This document shows, piece after piece, positions 29,151-42,900 of a stretch of 64,000 bases of DNA. The notes under the pieces are model-generated. The model worked only from the letters and a program-made list of their open reading frames with translations, did not search any database and was not told where the DNA came from. Numbering within the stretch: position 1 is the first letter of the stretch; each line of letters begins with the position of its first letter. The stretch comes from Alopecurus myosuroides (taxonomy: Eukaryota > Streptophyta > Magnoliopsida > Poales > Poaceae), in contig CM054061.1 in NCBI GenBank assembly GCA_028641055.1, positions 31,421,523 to 31,485,522 of the forward strand. The letters run 5' to 3'. Made by a program: the position numbers and the translations under genes.

Positions 29151-32013
29151 GCTTCTAGATGCTGGTTTCTTTTTAGACCCACTGCTCATTATGAAAGAGA
29201 AAGACATGGTTTGATATATCTCAATAATATTAAGTACCGTCTCTTTATATTAATTTTTTTTGAAGTTGCACTTTATTTGCCTTCTTATGCTAGTTTTGTG
29301 CTTCATTGATTTGTTTTCTTAGAATACTCCTATGCATAGGAAGAGTGTTAGGTATAAACATGTTTTATGTATTCTTCTTGATGCTCTCTTTTATTTTTCA
29401 ACTCTTATCCTTATGTGAGCATCATAAGAATTACTATGCCTAGCTAAAAGGCGTTAAAGCAAAGCACCCTTGGGAGATAACCCATGTTTTATTTTTGAAA
29501 ATTTTCTTTTGTTATCTTTGATTCAAGGTATTATTTACTTCTGTAGAAACTAATTTGTATCTTTAGTTTTTCAAATTGTTGTGCCAAGTAAAGTCTGTAG
29601 TGAAAAGTTTATGCTAGATTTGTATTTCTGCGCAGAAACAGATTTTTGCTGTCCACTGTTTAATTCGTACAAATTTCCAAAAAACGGAAACTTCCTGAAA
29701 ATTTTTGTGCATGATCCTCAGCTATTTACGAAACTATTTCTAATTCTGAGTTTTCTGATTTGAGCAACGGAAGTGCCTAGAAAAAATTCGACTTTACAAA
29801 TTGTTCTGGTTTTGATAGATTCTTCCTTTTTTACTTTGCATTCTCTCTTTTACTATTTTGAGTGGATTTCTTGCTCCACAAAACATTAGTGCCTGTAGCT
29901 AATGTTTAGAAAGTATTGATAATGATTGTGTCCATGCAGAACATGTGAGTTGATTGTGCACTAACCCTCTAATAATAATTACTTTGAGTTTGGTGTGAAG
30001 GAAGTTTTCAAGGGTCAATAGAAGAGGATGATATAATGTGATCAAGAAGAGTGAAAAGCCAAAGCTTGGGGATGCCCCCTTGGTTAATCCCAGCAAATTT
30101 CAAGAAGACTCAAGCATCTAAGCTTGGGGATGCCCAAGACATCCCCTTGTTGATCAGCAACTTATCATGTCACTTATATTGAAACTATATTTTTATTCGG
30201 TCACATCATATTCATATGTGCTTTACTCGGAGCATTTTTTGCTTTTATTTTATTTTATTTGCTGCAATAAACTTGGTTGGATCCTAGAATTCTTGTGTGG
30301 GATAGAGACACTCTCCATTTTTTCATATGAATACTCTAATTCTTAATTTATTGTCTAGCTACTGCAACTCATTTTAGCTCCTGTTTTTTATGCATCTCTT
30401 ATTCAGAGCTGTTAGTTCTTGTAGAGTACTAGTACTCTCTTGTTTAATTGATAAATCATCTGGAGAGTTTTGTTTGAAATAAAGTGCCGGTGTTGGAAAG
30501 TAATAGAATATTTCGTGCTTATAACGGTCCAAAGATAAGCTTGTTTAGACTGTGGCTTAGACTTTATCATGTCATGCTAGATATTATTTTAATGCTTAGT
30601 AGTTATTGGTGTAGCATGACTTGTCTCAAATATTTGAGAGTTCTTAATGTTCCACTGAAAGAAATCATGATTTGTTTTTATCATATCGAAAGACAATATT
30701 TTGGTATTCTCCTTCGAATGCTTTATTTGGTTGACTTGGCGCATGCTTACACCATGTTATGACTACAAACCAGTCAGCCTCTATGATCATCTATGTTTTT
30801 TACTTGTAATATCATTTATGCTTTGATCAATAAGGTTTTGTCTCTATAAATGATTATGGCCATTATTGCTCTCTTAATTTGTCGCTCCCAGTCTTTTGCT
30901 AGTCTTCACCTGTACTGAGTATGAGCTCTACTCGTGCATCCAACTCGAAAAAACCAAAAGTTTGCCAAATGTGTCCACCATATCTACCTATATGTGGTAT
31001 TTAACCGCAACTCCAAAGTAAATTTCTCATGTGCTACCTTTAAAACCTTCAAAATTTATACCTGTTTTGTGCTCCGTTTTAGCCCATGAGGACGTAAGTA
31101 GACGATCTTTATTTCACCTGTTGATTGGACTTTACACACCTGGACTAGTGGCACATCCGTTTATCCAATTCGCTAGAAGAGCTGACAACGGGGTGCCCAG
31201 CCCCAAACTTGGTTACTATAAATTATCTTCACTCTTTTTGCCCTGATTCATCAGTTAAGAAAAGTTCATAACTATGTAAACAAAAGAAAATAGGGATGAT
31301 CTACTGACCCCAGTTGAAAGAACGGCCTTCAATGGGAGCCGCTCTTGTAAAGTCTAGGTAACTTGTGACATAATGTATTGTCTATTTTCCATTTGTTGAC
31401 ATAGACATACACCTCTCTCAAAATTGTTTTCAGTACCTATGTCTATAAAATAAAAAGCTCTAGCACACGAGTTAATCACTGCTTCGCTCAGCGAAGGGCC
31501 TTTCTTTTACTTTTATGTTGAGTCTTCACCTTCTAACTTTATGCACAATTAAGACAACATAGTTTTCATTCTGAGTATAATGTGCATCAGTCCCAAGATT
31601 TATTATTGATTGATTCATGATATGTTATTACTTGTTCTAAAATTACTTGTTTCTAGACACCACTTGAACTTTGATGGTGTCCTGGCATTTATGTTTTGCT
31701 TTCCTTTTAAGAACAAGCGGAATACCACTTTGCTATGTTTTCTTTATGCTCGAAACAAACATATATCTTTCAGTAAATCATTATTCATTATCCTTTGTTT
31801 GTGTTACTTTTCATGTTGAAACATGGTTTATAAGTTTACATTGTTGAAATTATATTTATCATGCCTATGTTTAGAGTACTTTGATCTCACCTCACAAATG
31901 TTTTTACAAATATGATGATCAAGCTTATGTTGGTAGCATGTCACCTTAGAAATTATTGTTTTTTTAATCATTTTACCTACTCAAGGACGAGTAGAACTAA
32001 GCTTGGGGATGCT
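29151..32013 (+). other. E5 non-coding internal region
   Basis: Nearly 2.9 kb without a credible gene. AAGCTTGGGGATGCC motifs occur near 30064, 30121 and 31999, the last serving as the polypurine tract (AAGCTTGGGGATGC) directly before the 3' LTR. Bases about 29440-29860 match 35200-35620 inverted, and about 30950-31530 match 320-960 inverted, so the non-coding segments are shared between family members. Confidence 0.7.
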
Positions 32014-33421
32014 TGATATGTCTCGAACGTATCTATAATTTTTTATGTTCCATGTTGTTTTCATGCCAATTGTACATGTTTTCAATACACTTTATAGGAT
32101 TTTTATGGATTTCCTAGGACTAAACTATTAACAAGATGCCACAGCTCTAGTTCATGTTTTCTTCTGTTTTTGGTTTTATGAAAGTTGTTCTGGAAATATT
32201 CTCGGAATTGGGCGAAACAAAATCCCAGGGGCCTATTTTTCTGTCACGTACACGGAGTCCGGAGGAGACCCAGAGGGAGGTCACCACGTGGCCACACCAC
32301 AGGGTGGCGCCCCCTTGGCCGCGCCACCAGGTGGTGCGGGACCCTGGCGCGCCCACCAACATCACCCTTTCGCGCATTTATCCCCCCCCCCCGACGCAAA
32401 AACCCTAAACAATCGAGCCTCCATCCATGAAAAGTTTTGTAGCTCCGCTTCCATCGAAGACAAATTTCGTGGGACAGAAATCTCTGTTCTGGCACCCTTT
32501 CGGGACAGGGAAGTGCCCTTGGAGCCATCTCCATCGACTCCACCGCCATCTTCATCGCCGTTGCAGACTCCCATGATGAGGAGGGAGTAGTTATCCTCCG
32601 AGGCTGAGGGCTCTACTGCTAGCTATGTGTTTCATCTCTATCTCCCATGGTGTGATATTTTTGTGATCATGAGCTTTGTAATATAGTTGAATAAGTAGAT
32701 GTTACTCTTCATCTATTATGCTACTCGAGTGGTTTTAGTCTCCGAGGACACCTTGTCCCACGATGTGAAGGTGACAGTGTGCACACCGTGTGTGGCTTAT
32801 TATGAGTTATATTTTGTGTTTGACGTCTCTATGAAATTGTGGTGTTTGTATGGAACAATCTAGTGCTCAAGGTGACATTGTGGGGTTACCTAGTGGGGAA
32901 TGTGACTTTAAGGTGTACTTTCATAGCCCTACGCAATGAATTGGTGTTTGTTATCTAACAGGAGAATGGTTCAGAGCTGCATATTGAAGAGAATATATTT
33001 ATGTATTCAATTATGTTATTATTGTTGGGAGTGTCCGCTAGTGAAAGTATGATCCCTAGGCCTTGTTCCTAAGCATTGAAACACCATTTACAACAAGTTC
33101 TGTTACATGTTTGCTTGCTAAATTTTTTATTTTAGATTGCAATTATTACTTATAATCATCCATATTACTTGTATTTCACTATCTCTTATGCCGAACTAGT
33201 GCACCTATACAACTGACAATTGTATTAGGTGTGTTGGGCACACAAGAGACTTCTTGTATATTAATTGCAGGGTTTCTTGAGAGGGGTATATTTGACCTCT
33301 ACCTTCCTGAGTTCGATAAACCTTTGGTGATCCACTTAAGGGAAAATTGCTTCTATTCTACAAACCTCTGCACTTGGAGGCCCAACACTATCTACAAGAA
33401 TAAAAGCGTGCGTAGACATCA
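32014..33421 (+). mobile_element. E5 3' LTR
   Basis: 1408 bp, TGATATGTCTCGAACG...GTAGACATCA. It retains the central GC-rich part (gene-like short frames near 32150-32590) that the 5' LTR has lost. Confidence 0.88.
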
Positions 33422-33426
33422 GGGTG

Positions 33427-35150
33427 TCGCAGGGGGTGAAATTTCTGCTAGATTCACCTGCCTGGTTATGAGCTTTTGGCTTCGTTTGGACGGAGCATGT
33501 TTCTGAATCATGTAAATTTTCCCTTTTAGGTTCCGGGTACCTGTCTTCCTATGGGTAAACCATTCTATAGTGTTGGTTGCTTGCTGTGCTCTTGGTACTC
33601 CTTGGGCTGGTGGTTGTGGCTGAGGTTGGACGACTGCTGGTCCCGGGAGAGGTGGTGGCGCTCCAATGGCTAGCGCTCCTGGGACTGCTGGGATTCCTGC
33701 CTGTTGCGCCTCCCTCTGCTTCCTATATGATGCCTCCATGAGCAGGTTGAATCTATGTTAGTCCTTCAGCTTATGGCAGGATCTAAGTATTCCATTATCA
33801 TCTCCATAGAGGTGGTTTGGGCATGGACCCTCGAGTTGCTGCTCGATTGACATGGGAGGTAGCCCATCCTCCCTGATCTTTCGTGGCTGCCACTCACGTT
33901 TCTGTTCTAGCCTGTGGTCGCGTTCTTGCTCGGCGGCTGGTCGCGCCCTTGCTGGTGGTAGTCTTACTACGAGTACCCGAGACTTCAGCTGCAACTAAAT
34001 CGGGTTCTATCTCATCGAACAACCGATTCTTCCTCTTTCCCCTTATATTCATGTTGTTCTTGTATCTTTTGTTTACCTTGTGAGCGTAGGAGGTTTCCAT
34101 ACGATCTTCCTCGGGTGAGGGTTGGTGGGTGTTACGAGCTGACTCTGCTCCTTCAGCCTAACTGTTTGCTAATTCCATGAGCTTACTCACTTTTTTGACT
34201 CGAGTTTGGCCAATGTACTCTTTTTGGTCCATTCGGCGGAGTCCTTCTCTGAAGATCACTATAGCTGTTTCATCTGAGCTTTCTTCTGCACTATTTTTCA
34301 ATGCAGTCCATCTCTGAATGTATCCGCAAATCTTCTCGTCCGATCTCTTCCGGCAAGCCTTTAACTACCCGACTGTTACCGACCATTTGCAAGTAAATCT
34401 GAAATTCTGGACAAAATCCTACTCGAACTCTTCCTAGCAGCTATACTTGTTCCTAGGTCCACTGTTCAACCAGTTTCGTGCTGCTCCGACTAGATGTAGT
34501 TGTATGTACTGCATTTCAATTGTTCTATTTCCTTTTGGAACCTTACAACTATCATGTAATCGTCCAACCATTCTTCGGGTTCCTGGTCACCGTCGTACTT
34601 GGGTGTTTCATCCTTAATTTGAATCGCCTCCGCTTCCTGGCCTGACGGATCTCTCGAGTAAAACAGGGAGGGACGAAGAGTTCCTCATCATCGGAGTCAG
34701 TCGAGTCATATTCTGGACTTATGTCTCGGGTTCTATCTGTCCATATGTGTGGTGTTTCTGCTGCTCTTTCCCTTATACGCCTGTCTACCTTATTCTGTGT
34801 GATCTGGTCTCGTAGGTTCCTTGGGGCTTCCTCCTTGAGCACTGTTGGGGTAGTCTTGGCTTTTTCTTTCGGCAGCTTTGTAGGTACTTATACTCGTGGG
34901 ACAGATATCTCCGCTTGTGGAACAAATTTCTGCTTTAATTCCGCGCTTTGTATGCTGATTCCTCGCAACATGCCATCTTGCACCTCTTCACGGGGGTCGC
35001 CTAGTGATGGTTTGAAGGATGTTAAGTACGTTTGGACCTGCAGAAGCCTTTCCTAAGGCGTTCTGGTTGCCAGTTTTTCCGTATATTTGGGTTCGTCTAA
35101 GTCCTGTTCGAGGACAAACGTCTTTCGAGTGCCCTGCATACGGTCACTCG
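33427..35150 (-). pseudogene. E4 gag relic
   Basis: Broken minus-strand frames. About 34842-34552 holds DSTDSDDEELFVPPCFTREI then RRFKL, a gag N-terminal/core-boundary motif of Tat-type elements. 33994-33758 holds GPCPNHLYGDDNGILRSCHK, a zinc-binding-like segment. 33739-33427 is Pro/Gln-rich linker. Several stops and frame changes separate them. The piece continues the protease relic at 27384 across E5. It appears truncated at the right, near 35150. Confidence 0.65.
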
Positions 35151-35169
35151 GCATATCTTTGAGTCTTGC

Positions 35170-36787
35170 ACGCTGTTTGGTAGCTACATGCAATTATGTT
35201 TTCTGGAGCAAAGAAATCCATTCAACATAGTAAAAGAGAGAATGCAAAGTAAAAGAAAGAATCTGTAAAACTAGAATAGTCCATAAACATGAATTGTTTC
35301 GAGGCACTTAAGTTACTCAAATCAGAAAACTCCGAACTAAAAAATGTTGCATAAATGTATAAGTATCATGCACAAAATTTTCTAGGATGTTTCAAAATTT
35401 CTGAAATTTATGACGAATTAAACGATGGACAGCGAAAATCTTTTCCTGTGCAGAAATCCAAATCTAGCATCCACTTTCCAATAGAGACTTTACTTGGCAC
35501 AACCATTCGAAAACATAAAAATACAAAGGACTTGCTACGAAGTAAACAACACTTTGACTCAACAAAAAAAATTGCAGAAATAAAACATGGGTTATCTCCC
35601 AAGAGTGTTTTTCTTTAACACCTTTCAGCTAGGTATAGAAAGAAGGAATCAAGTATTTTCAAGTGAAGAAACATTCAAATCAATACCATCAACCTTACGT
35701 TTACCTTTTTTAACCTTACTCTTACTTCTGGGGAACACATGATTGCAGCCTGATGTGGAGGTGAAATTCATGGTGCCTTTTCCCAGATCTATTGTTGCTC
35801 CCAAGAGTTTTAGCAGAGATCTTCCAAGAGTAATTTGTCCTTTTCCTACACATTCAATAATAAGATAATCTGTGGATACCGTTCTTCCTAGGAGTTTGGT
35901 AAACACTCCTTCAGCTACCCCAATAGGTAATATAATGGCATTATTAGTAAGAGGTATTCTTCCTCCACCCTCAGAAAGTCCCCAAAGAAACAAAGATTCG
36001 TAAATATCTTTAGGCATAAGACAAAATTCAGACATAATATCATAATGAGCATGAAAAGTTTCATCGATAGAAACTTTTACTCTAGGGATCCAGTTTTAGG
36101 TTTCAAAATTTACTAGGACATAATCACAATGTTAAAGAATTCAATTATAACCTTCTTTTAAACATGATATACGTGTCTCATGAGTGTTTACTCCCATGAA
36201 TTCTCACAAGGGCTGAATCAGACTTACTTGGTGAGCTATAAGTTGCAATCGACTTTTTATGGCATTAAAAGCTTGATCCCCATCACAATGAAGGAAATCT
36301 CCTCCTACTACAACATCCAAAGCATATCTATAACAAAAAAAAAAGACCAAAGTAAAAGCTACTAAGAAACAAGCTTAGAGTCATTTTATGTTCCGTTTTA
36401 CAATAAGAATCAGAACACTAGGCCAAGCTTCCTTAAAACTCTCCTCACTCCCTTGTTTGAAAATGAAGATCATTTCCTCAGGCGACATAGTAATAGGGAC
36501 ATGACTAGACATAAAGGAAACTTTAAATAGGAACTAATTTTGTGTGTGTGTTTTTGATATAAAGAAGTAAACAAGACAAAATAAAATAAACTAAGAAAAA
36601 CAATAACAAAGTAAAAAATGATTGGAGGTGAGAGACTCCCCTTGTAGAAATCCTCTTCCTCCTCGGCAAAGGCACAAGAAAACTTGCTTGATGGCGTGTG
36701 AACACACGTCGTTGGGAAATCCCAAGAGGAATGTATGATGAGCACATCATCAAGATTTCCCTCAGAAAGAAACCAAGGTTTAGTCGG
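35170..36787 (-). mobile_element. Athila-type element fragment, minus orientation
   Basis: 35200-35620 is a diverged reverse complement of E5 29440-29860 (shared GGGTTATCTCCCAAG and TTTACTTGGCACAA). It is followed by a protease-like frame (35649-36035) and AT-rich non-coding sequence to 36787. No LTR boundary was found. The right end meets the E3 LTR. Confidence 0.6.
35649..36035 (-). pseudogene. Retropepsin-like fragment of Athila-type element
   Basis: 128-codon frame with MPKDIYESL, LPIGVAEGVF and ITLGRSLLKLLGATIDLGKG, matching the distal half of the aspartic protease region in Athila-type polyproteins (compare the E3 frame ending at 56093). The active-site Asp segment upstream is not in this frame. 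Further frame breaks follow. It is a relic of a polyprotein and not a gene. Confidence 0.6.
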
Positions 36788-36792
36788 ACCAG

Positions 36793-38185
36793 TGATACGT
36801 CTAAAACGTATCTCCTGTTCGAAACACTTTTGCTATTGTTTGCCTCTAAACTTGTGAGTTTTGGATACCACTAACACAGACTGGCGATGTTTTCAGAAGA
36901 ATTGCCTTGGTGTCTTGTTTTCATGCAGAAAAATCAACTTTTGGGAAAATGCCCAGAAAAGATCCCGAAGACCTTAAACCACCCGAAGACACCCGGAGCG
37001 AGAAGGAGTCCAGGGACGGGTCCAGGAGGGGGCCACACCACCCCTGGGCGCGCACCATAGGCCGCGCCACCTGGTGGTGTGGGCCCCCCCCAGGCACCCT
37101 CTCGGGCTCCCCTTTCGACTACTTATCACCCGTAACCCTAAAACATCAGGGGATTTGTCATATTCCAAAGAAACACACCCGAGCGCTGCCGCCACCTCGA
37201 AACTGAATTCGGGGATCAAAAGTTCCTATTCTGGCACCCTGCCAGAACGGGGATTCGGAGGAGATCATCGCCATCGTCACCGCTACCTCTTCTCCATCAA
37301 CCATCCATGATTCCCCCATCCATGTGTGAGTAATCCTAACCGTAGGTTGAGAGGGATGGAAGGGATTGGATGAGATCGATAATGTAATAATGCCAGATTG
37401 TTAGGGCATAGTGCCTATTATCCATTATTAGTGTTTTCTATCATTGTTGCAACTTGTTATGCTTAATGATTGTCACTTTGAGCCAGAGTGCCATGATTCA
37501 GATCTAAACATGTTATTGTTTCATGAGTATAATTATGTTTCTTGATCATACGTGCAAGTTGTTTACACATATTGATGTCCGGAACCCGAGGCCCCAAAGT
37601 GACAGAAATTGGGACAACCAGATGGGATGGTTGTGGATTGAGGATCATATGTTCACGAAGTGTTAATGCTTTGCTCCGGTTTTTATTAAAAGGAGAACCT
37701 TAATTATCAGTAGTTTTCCTAGAGGCCCCGCTACAAATGGGCTGGTAGGACAAAAGATGTTGTGCAAGTTTCTCCTTGCGAGCACGTATGAATATATTGG
37801 AAAACATGCCTATGTTTGCCTATAACTTGGATGCTTTACTATTATTATCTGCAATGACAATGTTTGAATTATTACATGAACTATCTTATCCATGCAACGC
37901 CCGTCCATCCACCCTCTATGCCTACAGTACATTCATCCTGCTGTTTCCCGCAATTGCTACTTCTGTTACTAGTTTACTCGTGCTGTTATTTTACTACTAG
38001 TGCTGCTATAAAACTGTTACCACTGATAAATTATTGCGAGCAAGTCTACTTTCAGGTGTAGCTGAATTGACAACTCAGTTATTAAGGCTTACAAATATTC
38101 TTTGGCTCCCCTTGTGTTGAATCTATAAATTTGGGTTTTACTTCCCTCGAAGACTATTGAGATCCCCTATACTTGTGGGTTATCA
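36793..38185 (+). mobile_element. E3 5' LTR
   Basis: 1393 bp starting TGATACGTCTAAAACG and ending TGTGGGTTATCA. This is a form widespread in Triticeae Athila-type elements. The GC-rich block at 36950-37310 is LTR sequence despite short frames. Confidence 0.85.
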
Positions 38186-38195
38186 AGACTTTTTT

Positions 38196-38213
38196 TGGCG
38201 CCATTGTCGGGGA
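38196..38213 (+). other. E3 primer binding site, tRNA-Asp-like
   Basis: TGGCGCCATTGTCGGGGA, ten bases after the LTR, two changes from the complement of plant tRNA-Asp. Confidence 0.8.
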
Positions 38214-38350
38214 GCATAGCTTTATTTATTTGCTCACTTGAACGTTATATTGTTCGCTGCAAGCTTTTCATCATGGGAAAAACCTGTGATGGGAAAGTTC
38301 CTATATTACCATCCACTACAAGGAGAGATACAACTCTGAACACCTATGTT

Positions 38351-39243
38351 TGTCGTGGTGGTGTCAAGACAGATGCCATAGGATGGCTAAAGTTGTGGGG
38401 ACGAAGGACGCTGGAGGTGCTCGGGGAGGGATCACGCGACGAGTAGCCGCGTGAGGTAAGAATCAAACACTGCTAACAACACGATCTACCCAGGTTCAGG
38501 GTCCTCATGAGGAGGTAAAACCCCTACTCCTTCCTTTCTCTCTTTATATTGGTGCTTCACCGAGTAGCCACAGTACAAATTCGGTCTCCTACCGAGTAGC
38601 CGACCTTCTCTCTATCATGAACTAGGTTAAGAATATGAACTGGTGCGAACGTCTGTGTGTCGATCCGTCTCGATCCCACGCGCAGGAGAGGGCAGGGCGC
38701 CTTATATACTGGCGCCCCTGCCGGATACAGCCAACTAGGTAGAATACAAAATAAGTGTCGACATAGTGTGCACATCGTCCTTCTTCCGAGCTCCCGCTGA
38801 CAGCTTTGGCTTCTAACTTTGTCCTGTCCGGAAAGTCGTTGGGCAAAACCAAGTAACCGATCTGTTATCACTGTGCCGAACACAGAGTAGGTCCCCCTAT
38901 CCTGCGACGCCCTGCTAACACACTGTCGCTGTCAAGCACGCCATCCTCAGATGAACAGTGCCATGAATAGTGCCAAGTACGGACCCAGGATACGCGGGAT
39001 CCTGTGTCAGAACGGCTCCTTTGACTTCTGGCCCGAGTAGGTTCCCGCCAGTTCTACTCGGACGAACTCTTCTACTCGGAGGAACATAACTTCCTTGATT
39101 CGTCCTTCTGGTCATCTTTGTGTAAGACCGAGTAGCAGTCGACCGGGTAGCGAGTACCGGGTAGGCGGCTACTCGGCTAAACATCCCTTCTGACCTTGCC
39201 TTTAGCACTTGCCTTTACCCTACTCGGGGGTAACCCCCCGACA
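38351..39243 (-). mobile_element. E2 3' LTR
   Basis: 893 bp, TG...CA. Inside it, on the minus strand, the tract ...CTTCGGGGACTAA (39244-39256) is the likely polypurine tract. It carries repeated GAGTAG/CTACTCGG motifs that are characteristic of this family. Confidence 0.92.
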
Positions 39244-39939
39244 TTAGTCCCCGAAGCTGGTAGAGTCTTGCGAACTTGTTCACTGGGCTCTGCCAGCTTG
39301 AAGCCAACCTTGGCAACATTGTCCTTGAATCTTAAGATGCCGAGTGAAACCTCCGAGTAGCACTTTGGAGACTACCTTGAGTCTCTTCTTCTCCGAATAG
39401 AACCACTTCTCTTCTCTGTAGCCGAGTAAAAAGACTTGGTGAATTTTCCAAATAGAATCTCTGCGTGGCAGAGCACAATCCGGCTTTCCGCGCTGCAACT
39501 GGGCACGTGTCACGCATCCACGACCCCGATGCCTCGGTGCCCGGGATCTGACAGGCCACGCGCCCAGTTTTTACGGCCTGGGCCCACTAGCCCGTTACGT
39601 CCCATCACGCGCAGTAATCGCCCACGATCTCGTCGTGGGATCTAGTGCGGCCGTTACGCGCGCGTTCCGCGCTGTGTGCGTTTCTAACCGGCCCACAGAT
39701 CCCACACCGCACAATTTCTGCCACGATCGATCCCACTTCCTCAACTCGTAACGGCAGTCCGAGGAGCGGTATAAATACCCCCTCGGTAACTCCTTCTTCT
39801 TCTTCCGCTCGCACTTTCCCCTCGCCTCTTTGTTCCTCCGCCGCCGTAGAGCACCTCGCCGCCGCGCATCTCACCGCGCTTCTGCGAGCTCCTCCACACA
39901 AAATCCACCAATCTTTCCGCCAATTTCTTCCCCACCGCA
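39244..39939 (+). promoter_or_regulatory. Promoter and 5' leader of the E2 antisense gene
   Basis: No gene. A TATAAATA box at 39770-39777 lies 170 bases before the ATG at 39940, and a G-box core CACGTG sits at 39504-39509. The DNA between is GC-rich. This is the same layout as 9128-9663 in E1, although the sequences are largely different. Confidence 0.7.
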
Positions 39940-42900
39940 ATGGCTCGCGACGACGACGCTCGCGCCGGCTGGGCCGGATCTGAGGTCACTGCCGAGGAGT
40001 GCCAGTGGCTCATGAACACCAGGAGAGTTCCTCCCGGTGTTCGCTGCCGGCATCCTGGCAGCGAGCTCGTCCCGACTCCGCAGGAGGGCGAGCACGTCGT
40101 CTTCCTCGCGCACTTCGCGCGAGGATTCGGGCTTCCGGTCTCGAATTTCTTCCGGTCGTTCCTCGACCACTATGGTCTCTAGCCACACCACCTCCCGCCG
40201 AACGCCGTCGTCATGCTCTCCTACCACGCCGTGGTATGCGAGGCATTCCTGGGCGTTCGCCCTACTTCGGCTACTTGGTCTCGCTACTTCTTCTTCCGGA
40301 AGCAGAGCAAGGGCAAGCGAGATGGCGCGGACACCAGCCGCGGGATGACGGAGACCGGCAGCGCCATGATGGTGCAGCGCGGTGGAACCCATCACCCGCG
40401 CATCAAGGGGTTGGACTCTGTCCGCAAGTGGCAGAGGACCTTCCTCTATGTGAAGAACATTCCCGCCGAGAAGGGAGCCAAAGTGGAGGAACGGATCAAT
40501 CTGCCCAGCTGGACCAACAGAGCTCCCACCGGGCAGAACTGGCGGACCAAGCCGTCCCTCGACAGCGACCTGAAGCAGATGGACGAGCGCCTCGCCGAGC
40601 TGATCTCGGAAGGGCTCAAGAGTGATGACCCGATCGCCTGCTGGATCTCCAGGCGAGTGCGGCCGCTCCAGCACCGTGTCCATCTCATGTGCTACATGGG
40701 CGGCCCCCGCGACTGCACTCGGACAACCACGTTCGAGCTCAGCAACGCGGACGTTGCCACTTGGGCGCGCTCCATCATGAGCACTGGCCTCAGGGACAAC
40801 TGGCAGTACGGCTTCGTGCCATTCAGCCGCACGAAACCAATCGAGCGGGTTAGTACTTCTCATCCTGTTTCCTGTATACAGATTCCGAGTAGATAGCCTT
40901 CTTAGCTTGCTGTGCCTAGTATCCGCACTCTGTGCCGAGTAGAATACTTAGCAGTTTTGCGTAGGCCTCATGTGCTTTGTGTTTGCACGCCCTGCCGAGT
41001 AGCACGCTTAGCAGCATTCTCTAGTCTTAATGTGCTTTGTGTTTGCACGACCTGCCGAGTAGCACACTTAGCGGTAGGCTTCATATGCTTTATGTTTGCA
41101 CGCCTCGCTGAGTAAGATGCCTTTATGCTACTCGACTGATTCGTGATGCTTGCCTATGTTTTAGGTCCTTGCTCGCCAGCTCGCAGAGAGCATGGAACGC
41201 TTCGAGGACAACTGGGAAGAGGACCGAGAGGAGGACGATGAGGTCTCCTACGACACTGCGGACAAACTCAATATCCCTCATGCCGCCCAGACGAAAAAGC
41301 ATCATGTTGACGCGTCTGTTCGTGACTGGTCCGAAGACGACGACGAAGGTAATTGAGTTCACCTTGTCTGGTCGCGAGCAGCACAACTCAATTTCTTTCC
41401 GCTTATCAACTGTTTTCTTCCTCCCAACTTTACAGAAGATGCTGACGCTGGAGAGGAGGGCGAGGACGAGGATGAGGACGCCCTTGTCGTTGATCCGCTT
41501 TCAGTCGCTGCTCCCGTCACCCGCAAAAGGACGGGCAGCGGTGCTCAGGAGCCCCCCGCCAAGAAGGTGAAGACAGCCGTGAAGAAAGGGCGACGGCTAC
41601 CCCCTTCCCGTAAAGGGTAAGCAACTTTCCCCTAAGTTGTACATCTCTGTTGCTGCTATTTCCCAATTCTTTTACTCCGCTGTCGCTTCTCGGTTTATCC
41701 TGCCCTTCTTTCTTTTCTGAACATTTTCCTTTCTTTAGTGCCCCCTTGGATGCTGACGCCGCTGTCGCACCCACCAAGACCAAGAAGAAATCCGCCATCG
41801 ACGTCGACAACCTCATTGATCTCGACGATGAGGACGAGATCGCAGCGCGGGACAGGGCGCGTGCGTCCTCTAAGGTGAAAGGAGAAGACTCCGACGACGC
41901 CCTGTACATGGACACGGATGCCCATGACGCCGAGCAGGAGCAGCAGGCCCGCGCAGAACAAGAAGCGCAGGATGCTGCTCGCAATGAGAGGCCCCTTTCT
42001 CCTCCAGCCACCACGGCCGAGGAGAATTTAGAACAAGACCCCGAGCAGCATGATGACGCTGCCCTTGAGCGGCAGGAAGAAGACCTAGAGCAGCCAGCAA
42101 CAAGGGCTGCTGAACAAGACGACCCCGCGGCCCAGCCACGGGTAGAAAGACAAGAAATCACCCAGCAAGATCCCGCTGCCGAGCAGCGGGTTGAAGTAGT
42201 TGATGAGATGGAGCAGGACCTGCAGAGCCACGCGCAGCCGGGTGCTGCGCCGGGTAGCACACCCTTGGCGCCGCCTACCCAGCAGGGTACCTCCTCCACC
42301 TCACCGAACCCCCCGCCAGTGAAGAAGACCAAGACCGCAGCCAGCCCTCCAGCCAAGCAGGTTGCAAAGAAAACTGCTTCCGATGCTACCATCAAGAAGG
42401 AAGCTGCTGAGAAGAAGGCCGCTGAGAAGAAGGCCGTCGAGAAGAAAACTTCCGAGAAGCAGACCGCCGAGAAGCAAGTCGGCCAATCAGATGCCACCGT
42501 CCGCAGGAATCCTTCGCGTGGCGGTGCGCATGATGCTGCCGCGATGCCGCCACCAAAACCAACTGCCAAGGCCGGCCAGCTCAGCATCCGCGATTCTGAC
42601 GCGGCTGCTGACGCCGCCGTAGGATCCAGCTTGCCAGATCCTCCTAGCTTCCCGCCTTACTTGGTGAAGATAAGCAATCAGTACGGCATCCCAGTGACCC
42701 CCGCCGAGAAGAAACTTGCCATCAGGAGAGGCAAACAGGCCACGGCAGTGGACTCCAAACCTCCAGCCAGGAACAAGGATAGGTCCGTCTCGATCTTCTC
42801 GCGCGAGGTCCAGGAAGCCGAGGTGACGTCCATGGGCCTTGAGCAAATGATCGACCGAGTTGGATTTATTGACGCTGAGTGGGACAGTGAAGTCCTTGGC

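Larger units (their letters stand above)
27390..33421 (+). mobile_element. E5: Athila-type (Sabrina/WHAM-like) non-autonomous LTR element
   Basis: Bounded by the target duplication GGGTG (27385-27389 and 33422-33426). It has a 5' LTR, a tRNA-Asp-like primer site, a short degenerate gag-like stretch, a long non-coding internal region with AAGCTTGGGGATGC motifs, and a 3' LTR. No RT or integrase is present. The family label is from recognised motifs and not from a search. Confidence 0.85.
23266..35150 (-). mobile_element. E4: old, broken Tat-type Gypsy element (minus), interrupted twice
   Basis: Pieces in minus-strand order: gag relic (35150-33427), protease relic (27384-26269), last bases of integrase (about 26285-26230), tandem array (25992-25378), antisense-gene relics (25064-23266, plus strand). 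This is the E1/E2 gene order with RT, both RNases H and most of integrase deleted. A solo LTR (26608-27156) and element E5 (27390-33421) are inserted in it. I found neither E4 LTR. Confidence 0.75.

Noticed and set aside
41517..42587. 356-codon minus-strand frame rich in Ala/Ser/Phe
   Set aside because: It lies wholly opposite exons 3-4 of the E2 antisense gene, has low-complexity composition and no domain. It is a shadow of the Lys/Ala/Glu-rich exon.
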